Source of the DNA: Actinernus sp. WN-2022
Taxonomy: Eukaryota; Cnidaria; Anthozoa; Actiniaria; Actinernidae
NCBI GenBank assembly: GCA_030867875.1
Contig: JAOWCC010000019.1
Coordinates: 31,601,976-31,665,975 of the forward strand
Length of the DNA: 64,000 bases
Direction of reading: 5' to 3'
Shown here: positions 37,608-49,198 of the stretch, in pieces
Layout of the letters: each line of letters starts with the position of its first letter
Position numbering within the stretch: the stretch's first letter is position 1
Notes under the pieces: model-generated
What the model was told of the DNA's origin: nothing
Database searches by the model: none
The model's input: only the letters and a program-made list of their open reading frames with translations
Position numbers and translations under genes: made by a program

Positions 37608-37887
37608 GTAGTTAATAGAGTGGAATGGTTAGGAAACCCGGCAAACTTCAAAAGGGCTAACAAAGGCGCTGCGATTTAGGTTGGAAGGGGTAAGACAAAA
37701 GATTGTGCACGATCATAGTTCATTGGCGTTCCCTGAACGACTGAACTCACACGTTTCTATTGGCTGATTGATTAACATGTTGGAATTTCTATTGTGTTTT
37801 GTGCACGGTAGTGGTTGAAAAAAGCTAACAAAGACATATAACAAAGAAGATCCCCGAGTTTCCTAACCATTCCACTCTATTAACTAT
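37608..37887. mobile_element. 280-bp MITE, family also present at 61881-62141
   Basis: Perfect terminal inverted repeats of about 28 bp (taatagagtggaatggttag and complement). A second diverged copy lies in inverse orientation in MPP10 intron 4. It lies in intron 2 of the minus-strand gene. Confidence 0.75.
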
Positions 37888-38413
37888 GTCAAGACTTAGT
37901 CACTATTCTTAGCCCTGGACTCGGTTGTTCGAAGCATGAGTATAAGCACTACCCCAGAGTTAAATCCCTAACCTGAGGGTAAACTGAACAGAATACAATA
38001 AAATTTATTACAGCTTTAGCGCTATCCCAGGGATAGCTTTGAACAATTGGGTCCTGGTGGATAATAACGTTGAATGTACTCACTTTCTGCATTATTTAGA
38101 CTCTTCTGGATAAAAAGTAAATTCTATATTATAGACCTTATTCATAACTGTGTATTCCTGTTTCAATAGTTTATCCACATTTACAGAAAACATGAACATT
38201 GTCATGTGAAAGAGCATGTCGACATTAGTGATCTTGTGAAATTTAAGTGCTGTAGCTTAAAAATCAACGAAGTTTGACAGCCATTTGAAATTAGAGATTT
38301 GTATGAGAAAACAACGGAAGCCTTTCTAGCCTTGCTTTCATGTATTTTCTGCATTTGAAATATATATAGCTCAATGTTCAGCAATTCTCCACATTGCTTT
38401 CCCTGCTAGCAGA
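37888..38413. other. No gene seen
   Basis: Intron DNA with no recognised content. Confidence 0.5.
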
Positions 38414-38490
38414 GGTCTCTCTCTGTCTTGGTAAAATGGAAGGCGAGGGAGAGAGCCTCGCCTTCCATTTTACCAAGACAGAGAGAGACC
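38414..38490. repeat. Perfect hairpin, 35-bp arms and 7-nt loop
   Basis: Arms 38414-38448 and 38456-38490 are exactly complementary (ggtctctctctgtcttggta... against ...taccaagacagagagagacc), loop gagagag. This is an extended, mismatch-free stem in an intron of the minus-strand gene. Confidence 0.85.
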
Positions 38491-39949
38491 ACACATTGCT
38501 CTAAAACTGAACACAATAAATTATTACTAATTTTAATGTGGTCTTTCATGTGGAACCATTAGTTTCCCTCTCCAGATTAATCTACATGTACCAAATTAGG
38601 AGGCAGCCATTATGAAAGCGGTCTATAACCACTGAAGAAAGTCCAGCTTAATCACAAAGAATAGTTATTATTATTTAATTTCAATGACAATGAACTTCAC
38701 AAATAGTTTTCTGAAGGTAAAAGTTATCTTTACTTTATTTTTGTCTCCCTTGCAGTGACATAAGCTGAACATGTGCTCATATTATAACATAATGCAATGC
38801 GCATTAATAATTATTCTGCTAATCAGTAACAGGTGCTATTCAGTGATAGACATCAATGAAGGACATGAAGGATCCTTTAACAAATTCTAATGTCTAATGA
38901 ATAATTCAAGTGGAAAATTCACAAATTCACCTACCGATGTTACACATGTGTCTGCTTGAAAAACCACAAAGCAGACAGTGGCAAATGGAAAAATAATTTA
39001 ACCATTGGGGTATGATAAAAAACTTAATTTCAATCTTTGAAGGGTACGCATTGCAATACAATAGACTTTATTTTCAGAGGCTAACACTTAACAGTAACCA
39101 AAGGTACTGATGACCCCATGGCCCTCTATTTATGATAAATATATCTATCTACAAAAGTCTACGATTCTATGATTAAAATGCTAAAATGCTTATCAGACTA
39201 TAAAAATAATGTAAAAACAATTTTAAAAAGACAATAAGATAAAAAATAATAATTAAAAATACCCAAATTCATAAAATTACTAAAGTATTTGCATAAAGGG
39301 TGGTAGATCTGCAAGTCTAAGTTGTTTTTTTCTGTTTAAAAATAAGTTATTTAAAGACATTTGATTGATATCCTAGTTTTAAGAGTAGTGGATAATTGAT
39401 TCCAGTTGCGAATGGAAGACTTTTTAATATGGTGCAAAAGCAATTTCTTCATGTTTATTGAAATTCCACACTCAATTAGCAGCCAACCACAGAACAAGAT
39501 CTAACAAATACCTTAAAGTTTATAAACTAATTATTAGTGGATCTGGATTAATATGAAGATGGTCCAAAGCTTATAAATTGATCATCAGTATTGTAATGTT
39601 TCAATTCAGAAAATGGAATATTAAACAACAAGACCAAAACAATGGTGATACACCTTACAGTGGCTTTAATTTTTGGCATTTGCTACCACTAGTACTAAAA
39701 TCGCATTATATATTTATCTTGAATATAGACCAAGACTAATGATTACCCTTGATTGCCCTGATGACTATCAGTTAAAATAATATAACATTGTCAGACAAGA
39801 TTGATAACTGTTTATTAAAATTAATGTAGCCCAAAACCTAAGCAATATCCGTAAAACAAAATGTTACATACATGTATTATAGAACATTCAATCATACTTT
39901 ACTTGTTATTTTCTAACACTCTCATCAAACCTTCCACAGGCATGATTTT
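38491..39949. other. No gene seen
   Basis: AT-rich intron DNA; no repeat or exon supported. Confidence 0.5.
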
Positions 39950-40100
39950 GCGATATTCTCACATTTTTACAACTCATTATCACTACTGTTCAACATGAAT
40001 GTGACACTTGTCACACTCATAGAATGATTCAGATTCTGTATGACACTATTTAAATCATCCCTTTTTGAGATACAAGTCTTGCAAAATTTGAGAAGCAATG
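39950..40100. repeat. Dispersed repeat, copy 1
   Basis: About 150 bp around agaatgattcagattctgta match 63228-63390 in the same orientation at roughly 85 percent by eye. A related end (gattttgcgatatt) occurs inverted near 60590-60615, so this is a MITE family. Confidence 0.6.
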
Positions 40101-40155
40101 AGAGAAATATCCCACCTAGCTTTGTTCTAGAATAAACACTGCTTCAATAACTTAC

Positions 40156-40317
40156 CAGTATATTCCATCACATAATCGCTGGCATCGCCCAGATTCACAG
40201 GGGTGTCATGAATAGGTGGTTTATTACTTGTGCCAGAAACAATAATGGCACCTCCTGGTCTGCTACTGGGGGCTTTCTTTTTTACACTGTCATGCTCCAT
40301 TCCTCCTTGGGCCTCTC
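40156..40317 (-). CDS. Coding exon 2 of the minus-strand disordered protein gene
   Basis: This 162-bp exon has a cag acceptor (phase 1) and a gtaagtt donor (phase 1). It reads GEAQGGMEHDSVKKKAPSSR... to ...NLGDASDYVMEYT, and then D across the junction to exon 3 (IFEATDNSNVV). Both junctions keep frame with the exons at 42542-42644 and 27599-29983. If exon 1 is skipped, the internal Met could serve as a start. The sequence is polar, with no recognised domain. Confidence 0.75.
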
Positions 40318-42541
40318 CTGATCATGAAAGTGGTACAAATGTAGACGTTGAAAAAGTATATATGGGTTTACATTGTGTATGTTCATGTATTTAATCATTT
40401 TCTCAAGTTTGAACAAATAAAAACTATAATATTAATAAACTCAAATTATGTACAGTGTTAGCTAGACATACATGTACATATAAAAAAATGTAGTTTAACA
40501 GTGATGATCAATACTTTTTGTTCTTCTGTCTTTATTATTCATAAGATGAAATGGCAAATACTGGAAACTTTTGACAGACAGTCTAACATTTCATATTTTT
40601 GCAATGGTTGATCGGTCACGTTTCTAGACGTTCTTATTTTACCAATGCTTTGTGTTTCTTTTGTCCACTCTACTGTCTTTAATCAAGATTCCAGTGGTAA
40701 GAAAACGTGTACTATCGTGGCCAAATAATTTCATCATTTTTAACAGGGATAAGGTAGTAAAATATGGAGTGTCTGACAGGCACAACGTACAAAGCCAAGC
40801 TGCGAACAGATGGCAAATTGGTTAGCAACATGTCAATTCCTACTTTGATCGATTGCAATTGCAACAAACAGTTGTCTTATACCTGATTAAGTGCTCAACC
40901 AGAATCTGCATCATATTATTAATATACTGAACATATCACTGACAATGATACTCATGGCCAAATAGACCATTTTTATACAACTTTTACCTCCTTATATTTA
41001 AAATAGAATATACAATTTGAGAAACTGAAAAAGAATGCCTGAAGATAAACATTTTTGTTCAAATCATTTGATGAAACTGTGACAAGCATGTATAAAAATA
41101 TACATATGAGCCTATAATATTGACTGTTAAATATTCTGGGAAACAAATATTAATATTAAAAAAATCTGATGGAGCAACTTATTACCATTTTAGGTGAGAC
41201 TGTCATAATTTCCTCAATAATTAATTCACAACTGCTTTTATGTGCTGTACATACATTGTACATGTATAGAACAGGTGTAATGTACAGCAAAAAGGACACA
41301 TGCAAATACAAGAACAAAGCAACCACTTCCTTATATTCCAAAACCTATAATAAGCCTACATGTAGCTTGCAGGCAGAGAATTACATATTTAGCATGGAAA
41401 CACATTTAACACCACCTAGGGCAGAAATTTACTAATTTACTCCAAAGTTTCATACATTGAATGTGTGACTATATGTACAAAAATGTATTTCAGATACATG
41501 TATATTGGTAAAAATAGCATGTCACATTACAAGCATGATTATGGTATTTGCTTCTAGCTATTGTTATTGGCAAAAAAAACAACATTTGTACTAAGAATGA
41601 GATTTTGCACGTTTATATATATTTGTTGTTATGTATTGGCGTGCCAGACTTATGTGTTTCCAGGAATTATTTACTAATCTTATAAAAGAAAAATGACAGC
41701 ACTAAATAGGAAAGAGGCTCAAGGAAGGACATTCTAGTGAATAATTCGATAATGATTATCGAGTAAAATTCCTCATATGAAATTAAAGCCCATTCGTGGC
41801 CTGTGTTATCTTTAGAAACGCTTATAGCTAGTGATGGTAGATGACAGATCGAACACAGATAAGAACTCGATGTGGCACTTTGGTGGGGATTCATGCAGAC
41901 AAAAAAGAGTATTCAGCACTAAACCTAACCATTACTAATTCATTGTGTTTGTGTGAGATGGGAGAAACGATTTCGCCAAAACAGAGACCTGCACAATTAT
42001 GGAGTGTTTATTTCCTTGCCACGCGTGTCGAGCGATTCAAATCAAAATTGTTTAACATAAAAAAATAACAGAAGCCAAGCCATAAGACATGGTACATACA
42101 TACTCGCCGACATTTACGCCAAAGTCCATCTCAATGCATATTTAGTAGACAAATTAAGAATGTTTCTGTATAAGTAAAATACAAATGAGAAATTGAACAA
42201 CGCACATTAGTTTTGCTTCTCCAAAACTACGCCGTCGGTGAATTACATGAAAAGCACGCATTTCATTTCTCATGCCAATAAGCCTAGTGGTTTAAAATTT
42301 TGACTGAAGAATGATTTCTATATTATATCTTTAACAAAAACCACCATCGAAGGCTAAAAAGAAAAGGGAAATCGAAAGAAATAATGGATGTTTCTACTGC
42401 AGCCTTTATACCATCTACCATTTTAGATCATAATATTTCGCGGGCGCGTCGTTTTTCTATCGCGAAATATGGCGACTGTTGCGTTAAGTGGCTCTATTTT
42501 TACCACCTACAGAAACTACCGGGATCCTTTAAGTCTCTTAC
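40318..42541. other. Intron 1 of the minus-strand gene, no other gene seen
   Basis: Bounded by the phase-1 donor at 42541 and the acceptor before 40317. Several TACATGTA motifs. Small open frames on both strands have no support. Confidence 0.5.
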
Positions 42542-42644
42542 CGTTAGAATAACTGGTTATTTCCTCGGAGGCGTTTGTTGTAGGCCGTTGATTCTCAACT
42601 TCTTCTTTGACACGATAACCTTCGGAAGTATCATCCGCCATCAT
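42542..42644 (-). CDS. First coding exon of the minus-strand disordered protein gene
   Basis: Two adjacent ATGs (42644 and 42641) open a frame MMADDTSEGYRVKEEVENQR... ending ...EEITSYSN plus one base before a gtaagag donor (phase 1). It joins in frame to the exon at 40156-40317. The start lies in ATGATGGCGG, a YY1-like context. It faces the MPP10 start 322 bp away, so the two genes probably share a promoter. Plus-strand open frames over this exon are shadows. Confidence 0.7.
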
Positions 42645-42966
42645 ACTCAGACAACTTCCATCGTAGGACCCAGGAACGCTCCGACAAACATGACCGCGTA
42701 CAAAGCATGAGAATGAATTACATATTTTCCATCAGGGGTAGGGTAGTGCTTTTGATATCATCATATATGATATATCTATTATAACCTGATATTACCCACG
42801 TTTAAACATAGGAACATAATGTTTTACTTCGGATTTCTGCTTCATCTTGCCTTTTAGTGTTTTTCTTTCTATTTGGGTGTCTTTCAACCGGAAGAGTTAA
42901 GCTGCAACAATTGACTAACCCTCCCCTACATAATTAGTTATTTTAGCTCCTTTCGCCAAATCCAAG
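42645..42966. promoter_or_regulatory. Head-to-head promoter region between the minus-strand gene and MPP10
   Basis: The 322 bp between the two start codons must hold both 5' UTRs and core promoters. It contains an AT-rich palindromic stretch (gatatcatcatatatgatat, near 42754-42773). No clear TATA box position can be assigned. The MPP10 start lies in CCAAGATGGCAGCC, which matches the TISU/YY1-type AAGATGGC initiator motif. Confidence 0.55.
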
Positions 42967-43856
42967 ATGGCAGCCGCGCATTCAAACCTCGTGGCTTTAC
43001 TGGCCAAGTTCGAAACCATTTCTGAGAGCCCAGAATTGTATTTTAAACCCGAACAGGGGTTATCGAAGGAGATGATACTTAGTGTGAAAGGACTGTTTGA
43101 TTTTTCAAGGCGAAATGGGCAGAAGGATGAAAACTTTACGGGATCAATGGTCTGTTCTTTGCAGGAACTTTTGGTAGACAATTTTGATGACGAACAAATT
43201 TGGCAACAAATAGAACTGCAAAATGATCCTGCGATAAGAGGCTTCAAAACTGGACTCAGGGAGTTAAAATGTATGAAAATTATCAGGGTGTTAGCCTCTA
43301 GAAATGTTCAAACTAATGGAGCTAGTTCAAATATTGGTGAAAGTAATGAATTGGATTATGCAAAGGAAGACGGTAAAGTCGATCATTCGAACAAAGGTAT
43401 GATGCCTGCATCTTCATCCGATGAGGATGATGAAGATGGTGGTATTAATACCAATTTCAATGGAAGTAACCATGACATTGATGACAATGGTGATGTCGAT
43501 GATGATGATATTGCCAGAGATGATGATGATATTAATTTAGATGATGATATTGAAGTAGATGATGATGATGAAAGAGATACTCATCAGTTAAATCAATCAA
43601 AACATAAAAGAAAGAAAGTTTTAAGGAAAGGCAATTCAGTTGTTGATGACCAATTTTTCAAACTGTCTGAGATGACTGAATTTCTTGATAAAATGGATCA
43701 AGAGTTTGAAAATGCCAGAAGTGGTAAGAAAAATAGAGAAGAGGATGATGAAGAAGAGATTGACTATTTTATGGACATTGGCAGTGAAGATGAAGAAAAT
43801 GAGGATGAGGATGACTGGGATGATGCTGTTGGAGCTACATCAGCACTAATGGGAAG
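42967..43856 (+). CDS. MPHOSPH10: MPP10 (U3 snoRNP protein MPHOSPH10), exon 1
   Basis: MPP10 works with Imp3 and Imp4 in the nucleolar SSU processome and U3 snoRNP, needed for early 18S rRNA cleavages. Exon 1 encodes 296 codons plus two bases. The N-terminal domain has LYFKPEQGLS and the family block DDEQIWQQIELQN (about residues 74-86). Asp-rich tracts follow (about 150-200), then QFFKLSEMTEFLDKMDQEFE (about 232-251) and another acidic stretch ending ALMG. The exon ends AG/gtacag (phase 2), and exon 2 restores Arg at the junction. The frame would otherwise stop at 43917. The gene totals 501 codons to the window edge; vertebrate MPP10 is around 680, so the C-terminal part lies outside. The start is the first ATG, in a strong AAGATGGC context. 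Confidence 0.93.
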
Positions 43857-44170
43857 GTACAGTATGTATGAAAACCACGTACAACAAATTGTAGCTATCC
43901 AGAAAAGCCTATTATAGCGATATTTACTGCCACGTCATCCATTGTCATTAATGTGCCAACCAGAAATCCATTGGTTCCTGACACAAAGCAGCCTTTTGAA
44001 ATCATGGTTGGCACGTACAGTACCGCCTGGAATTATTAAAGCATTTACCGCGGTTTTACTGCGTCCAATGACCGCGGTTTGACCTCAGAATGACCGCAGT
44101 ATTACCGCGTAATACCTCGGTAAAACCGCGGTCAACTGCGGTAATTAGTTGGCCGCGGTCACGGCCGCGG

Positions 44171-44435
44171 GTAGAGAAGCACTCATCGGTGAAACTAAGA
44201 CTTTAGAATCTTTTATTTTCGCTTCATTCAGAACTCAAACGGCGGGTAGAGAAGCACTCATTGGTGAAACTAAGACTTTAAAATCTTTTATTTTCGCTTC
44301 ATTCAGAACTCAAATGGCGGGTAGAGAAGCACTCATCGGTGAAGCTAACACTTTAGAATCTTTTATTTTCGCTTCATTCAGAACTCAAACGGCAGGTAGA
44401 GAAGCACTCATCGGTGAACCTAAGACTTTAGAATC
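44171..44435 (+). repeat. 75-bp tandem array, left, of element A
   Basis: Units start at 44171, 44246, 44321 and 44396. Each encodes the same 25 residues on the plus strand (AGREALIGETKTLESFIFAS...). The open frame at 44149-44520 is this array and probably not a gene. Confidence 0.85.
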
Positions 44436-45114
44436 GCTCAATAGCTTCCAAAGTTTCCAACGTTGTGACAACGATAAACCCCTTCGATACAGTGCGATCT
44501 CACGGCAAATTAACAGATAACTACAGTATTGTGCTAAAGTCATGCAAACATATTACGACGAATTTCGCTCTTAATGTTCCTACGAATGTCGCCGAAATTT
44601 CGGGCAACTTTTCGAATGCCAACGCGAATTTGAATTCATGACAAACAGTTTTACAAACGTACAGTAAGATGGTTTTGGTAAATACCCTGCGTGCCAGAGG
44701 CGTAAAAAAGTCAGGATTCTAAAATAATAGATTTGCCGCAGTTTGCCGCAGTTAAAGAACACATGGGAATCCAAGATGGCGCGGGTTCACTAATTTACGG
44801 AGTTGAATCAAGAATATGCTGCAAAGAAGAAAAGACAGATTATTGAGTACACTGTTTTTATCAATATCCAACTATCTACAACGTAGTAAGAATACGGTAT
44901 TGACAAATTCCATTCTAACATTGGAAAGCTACATGATATCAAGAAAGTAGCGAGTATGTATGCACATACGCACACTTTGAGTTTGAGATGAAAATTCCCT
45001 GTTTGTAATTTTACTTTGAGACGAAAATTCCCTGTGGAAACCATTCGTCAAGTACTGTCGGTAAGCTGTCGGCCGACCACTTACCGACAACAAATTTATG
45101 GTGCAGCTTGTTCA

Positions 45115-45475
45115 CTTTAGCCGAGTGCTTCTCTACCCGCCGTTTGAGTTCTGAATGAAGCGAAAATAAAAGATCTAAAGTGTTAGTTTCACCAATGAGT
45201 GCTTCTCTACCCGCCATTTGAGTTCTGAATGAAGCGAAAATAAAAGATTCTGAAGTCTTCGTTTCACCGATGAGTGCTTCTCTACCCGCCGTTTGAGTTC
45301 TGAATGAAGCGAAAATAAAATATTCTAAATTACATGTAGTGTTAGTTTCATCGATGAGTGCTTCTCTACCCGCCGTTTGAGTTGTGAATGAAGCGAAAAT
45401 AAAATATTCTAAATTAGTGTTAGTTTCATCGATGAGTGCTTCTCTACCCGCCGTTTGAGTTCTGAATGAGGCTTT
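45115..45475 (-). repeat. 75-bp tandem array, right, of element A (inverted)
   Basis: Five inverted copies of the left unit, spaced 74, 75, 84 and 78 bp. On the minus strand they encode the same peptide, with 3- and 9-bp in-frame insertions and one frameshift at the innermost copy. Confidence 0.85.
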
Positions 45476-45661
45476 CACTGTGGTGAATAATTTGACCGCG
45501 GTAAAGCCTCGTCCATAGTGAGGTAATACTGCGTCCAATGACTGCGGTAATACCGCGGTTTGACCGTGACCCGATGCTTCAATAATTCCAGGCGGTACTG
45601 TAGCATAACAATTGTAATGTTTATCAACACAAAGTATCGCTATAGCCTATAATTATAATGG

Positions 45662-46028
45662 TATCCGGTCGTTTCACCCCTAAGTCGTTTTGCCCCCAGT
45701 CATTTCGCCCCCAGTCATTTCGTCCCCAACTCATAGTCGATTTGCCCCCACTTGAAGTCTATTCTCCCCCACTTGAATGAAACAGAACTGTTGGAAACCA
45801 ACTTGAACTGTGTAAGCCTCTCTTTTGAGCATCGACATGAGATAACAAAATGGTGGGTGTTAACGAAAGATTCATGAAGGGTTTTTGTTCATTTAAGTTA
45901 TACACTGGGTATTACATTTCCTAAGGAACGTAACACTAGGCCCTTCAAAGTGGGGGTGAATCGACTTCAAGTGTGGGCGAATCAACTACGAGTTTGGGGC
46001 AAAACGACTTGGGGGGAAACGACTGTAA
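45662..46028. mobile_element. About 365-bp foldback MITE
   Basis: Arms 45662-45772 and 45945-46028 pair imperfectly around gtcgttttgcccc and its complement, with several short repeats of cagtcatttcgcccc in the left arm. Noncoding, MPP10 intron 1. Confidence 0.6.
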
Positions 46029-46425
46029 TTCATTATAGTCCATCAAATGTTTTCTCTCCTGTGTGATTTGTGGAGTGGTGTCACATGACCCAATGTACCT
46101 TATTCATATCTCATGCTTGTGCGGGGAGAAGTCTGGTAACAACGATATCAGAGCAAGGCTAGTTGTCCCAAAGATGGAGCCAGTTAAAAATGTCTCTGTT
46201 TCTGTCATACAAAGCTGTTGTGTTTTTTTGTGTCAAGGAAATAAAACTACATGTATTTCCACCATCAACGTAATTATAACAACCTGCCCTGAAAAATCAC
46301 CACAGGGTAACTGCCAAAACCATGCCTAAATTGCATTTAGTCTTGTTTATAAAAAAACAATAACTTACTTTGTGGCTTTAAATTATGAACTGATAATTAA
46401 AATTATACATTTGTCCTTGGACATT

Positions 46426-48092
46426 ATCTGTGACCTCTCACAGGAAAACGTACACTAATGGATATCCGTTAAACGGGCCAGACCGTTCGTCACCCATTAG
46501 GTATCTGTTTAAACGGTTTGAGAAATCGTTAGAAGCGTTAGTCAGAACAACCGTTAGAAATTATGTCCATGCCGTTTTACTAATATATTCATCCATTAGA
46601 TAAAAGTTTCCATCTGTTAGATCCAAACCTTCATCCATTACATCCAAAACATTCATCCGTTAGATCAAAACATTCATCCGTTAGATCAAAACATTCATCC
46701 GTTAGATCAAAACATTCATCCGTTACATCAAAACCTTTATCCATTAGATCGATCAAAACATTCATCCAATGGGCATTTAAATAGTTCAACGATCACCGTT
46801 GGTTTCGGCAATCACCTGTTAGCTACATACAAGTCACACAACGAGTTTAGACACTCGGATCACGTACGTTCGCCTTTTTATGCTTTTCCGAATGCTTAAA
46901 AAGAGATACATGCCAACATACATTTGTACCTGCAGGTTTGGATGTTTTATTAACTCCTCACAAAGTGAAGAACAAAAAAAGCTGAAATCAAAACTCCAAA
47001 AGATTTGATACAGTTCGTGCGATCTGATCTCACGCTAAATAACAAACAATAATTAATTAAAACTGTGAATATCGAGAACTGTTCAGATACGTAAATGAAG
47101 TGAAGATTTTCAAACCATTTGATTCCGTAAGCATCTCGATTTCTAAAAGAAAATTTTATCTGTAGATATTTTTTTGTGCAATCTCAATGCAAAACAAACA
47201 TTGCAGAGTCATTGATTATTCAAATCAGTTCGCGGAAAATGTCACATTGCGGAATTCAAGACTCGGACCTCCTCACCTTTGAAAACATATCCACATTAAA
47301 TAAAAAGAACTCCAGAATATTCTATTTAGTAGACATTTATCATTTGCCAATAAAGTTGAGAAGCTTTGTGGTGATTTAAACTACAATGCAATAAGATCAC
47401 ACTTCCTGCAAAGTTTGCGGCATTCTTGTTGTGTCAAAAACCAGACAATCAGTCTTCACGGCTGAAAGCACATGTCAACAGATAATTTTTGTTTCTCCAA
47501 AAAGCTAAAGCTGGCTTCTTCAATTGAAAACATACACAATTACTTCAACAAAAATTCTGAAGGGCTGACGGATCTGAGTTTGAAATTACAGAAGCTAAAA
47601 TTTATCAGATGAACGGAAAACACCAAACCAGTGCTGGGACGGTGTTTCGTAACGCAATCCTGTCTTTTGGTGACAGAATGCACACATCATAGAGTCAAGA
47701 TCATCCACTAGCAAGAACATTTTGTTAAACCGTTAGATAACCAAGATCATCTGTTAGAACATTTTGATAAACCGTTAGATAGCCAAGACCATCTGTTAGA
47801 ACATTTTGGTAAACCGTTAGAAATGCTAACTTGCTCGTTAGAGCTGTTAGCTTGCCCGTTAGAACGCTTTGGTAAACCGTTAGAAATTTTAGCTTGCCCG
47901 TTAGAGCCGTTAGCTTGTCCGTTAGAATGTTTTGGTAAACCGTTAGAAATGTTAGCTTGCCCGTTAGAACCGTTAACTAGACCGTTTGAACGCTGATCTG
48001 TAAAAGCGTTTGCTATCCGTTCGTTAGCCATTAATTTTTGCCTGTTTAATGGATATCCGTTAGTGTACGTTTTCCTGTGAGAGGTCACATCT
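46426..48092. mobile_element. Element B: 1659-bp TIR transposon with CCGTTAGA arrays
   Basis: Terminal repeats of about 45 bp (GTGACCTCTCACAGGAAAAC onward, two mismatches) bound 46430-48088, flanked by ATCT on both sides, a candidate 4-bp duplication. Near each end lie many short repeats: left catccgttagatcaaaa units at 46590-46760, right ccgttagaa units spaced by tgttagcttgc at 47730-47990, in opposite orientation. No transposase. Confidence 0.75.
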
Positions 48093-48622
48093 GTTCTGAA
48101 AAACTTTCAGTTTCCCATCAGCTTTGCTTTCAGAAACTGTTCGCTTCTCGGAACATATAATAATGCATATTTGAATGCCACAAGTAAGTTATTGTTTCTA
48201 CCAATGAAAGTCAATCATTATTAACAATTAAGGTTACCGTATACCTTTGCGGCATGTTTTCTTTAAAAAAATTTTTTTGTAATTCTTTTGAAATTGATGG
48301 ATTGATCTTCGTCTTTCCGAAAAAATGTTTTTTTAAACATGCAAAAGTTTGCGAGATATTAGAAAAAAACGTAATTTGAAGGAAAGTAAATAAATCGCTT
48401 CGGCGTGATAAATCCCTCTGATCCCATTACGTGCCACAGGCACCCCGCTGAATTTTTGCGGGAAACTACATCCGGAGCTTCAGACACACAGTGAGCCGTG
48501 ACTCGTGAGTTCAGTGATTTTATAGCGTTTAATTTACCGGTATATCGATCGTGGATATGTCCAGAAGAGAAAAGAATAATCCTTGGATAAAAAGTAAAAA
48601 AGAAGTCAGGCCCCAAGAAGAT

Positions 48623-49198
48623 TCAAGAGAATGAGCTCGAGAAGGAGCAAAGGAGTTTCAATACGGAGAAGAAAGTGATGCTCGCGGAAAGCGACAAAGG
48701 CTCGTGGTTCGAACAGCCTTCATGTTCGACGACTCCCACTTCGAGTTCTATTAGTACTGCTACAACTCCGACGGAAAGCTGCTCAGCTAGTAGGCTTAAA
48801 CTTTTGCCAGGTACAAGAAAAGAGACGGAAGATTCAGAGAGTAGCAGCGAGGCCGCATCCGACTCCGATTCTAATGTCTTGGGTGACTCGCAGTTTCCAA
48901 ACTGGGCCGTGGTCAATCCAGGAGTTCTAAATCGTGAACTTGAGCGAAGTTCAGCCGGTCGATTTTGGGGAACTGAAGGAATCATCACAGCTAACATAGC
49001 AGGTTTAGGATCAACATCAACGTTCGGAGCACGAGGTTGCCTGCCACTCGCTTTTCCCTTCGCTCTTGTTTGCGGCGTTGCCTTTCGACGCGATTTAGTT
49101 TTCGATATCTGGCCCTCTCCCTTCTTGGTACAACCCGTTGATTTACCTTTCTTTTTCCCCTTTTGCGCATTATCTCTAGTTTTGGCCATAACACAACG
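48623..49198 (-). CDS. Possible small protein or transposon-gene fragment in element C
   Basis: From ATG 49188 the minus-strand frame reads MAKTRDNAQKGKKKGKSTGC, then a Lys/Arg-rich stretch and a Ser-rich stretch with RSSSRFRTPGLTTAQFGN. The basic start looks more protein-like than the hydrophobic opposite-strand reading, but the plus strand also has a long frame (48675-49217), so orientation is uncertain. No domain is recognised. Confidence 0.3.
   Translation of the reverse strand, partial: RCVMAKTRDNAQKGKKKGKSTGCTKKGEGQISKTKSRRKATPQTRAKGKASGRQPRAPNVDVDPKPAMLAVMIPSVPQNRPAELRSSSRFRTPGLTTAQFGNCESPKTLESESDAASLLLSESSVSFLVPGKSLSLLAEQLSVGVVAVLIELEVGVVEHEGCSNHEPLSLSASITFFSVLKLLCSFSSSFS

Larger units (their letters stand above)
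44016..45602. mobile_element. Element A: 1583-bp TIR transposon with inverted 75-bp arrays, TA-flanked
   Basis: Terminal repeats CAGTACCGCCTGGAATTATT (26 bp, one mismatch) bound 44018-45600, flanked by TA on each side. Next inward are clusters of CCGCGGT-type motifs (44050-44165 and 45490-45565). Next come tandem arrays of one 75-bp unit: about 3.5 copies at 44171-44435, and five inverted copies at about 45115-45475. No transposase. It sits in MPP10 intron 1. Confidence 0.75.

Noticed and set aside
42384..42710. Plus-strand 108-codon frame
   Set aside because: Antisense to the splice-supported first exon of the minus-strand gene.
46590..46760. CRISPR-like array (regular catccgttagatcaaaa repeats)
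   Set aside because: Repeats are too short, have no unique spacers, and lie near the end of a eukaryotic TIR element.
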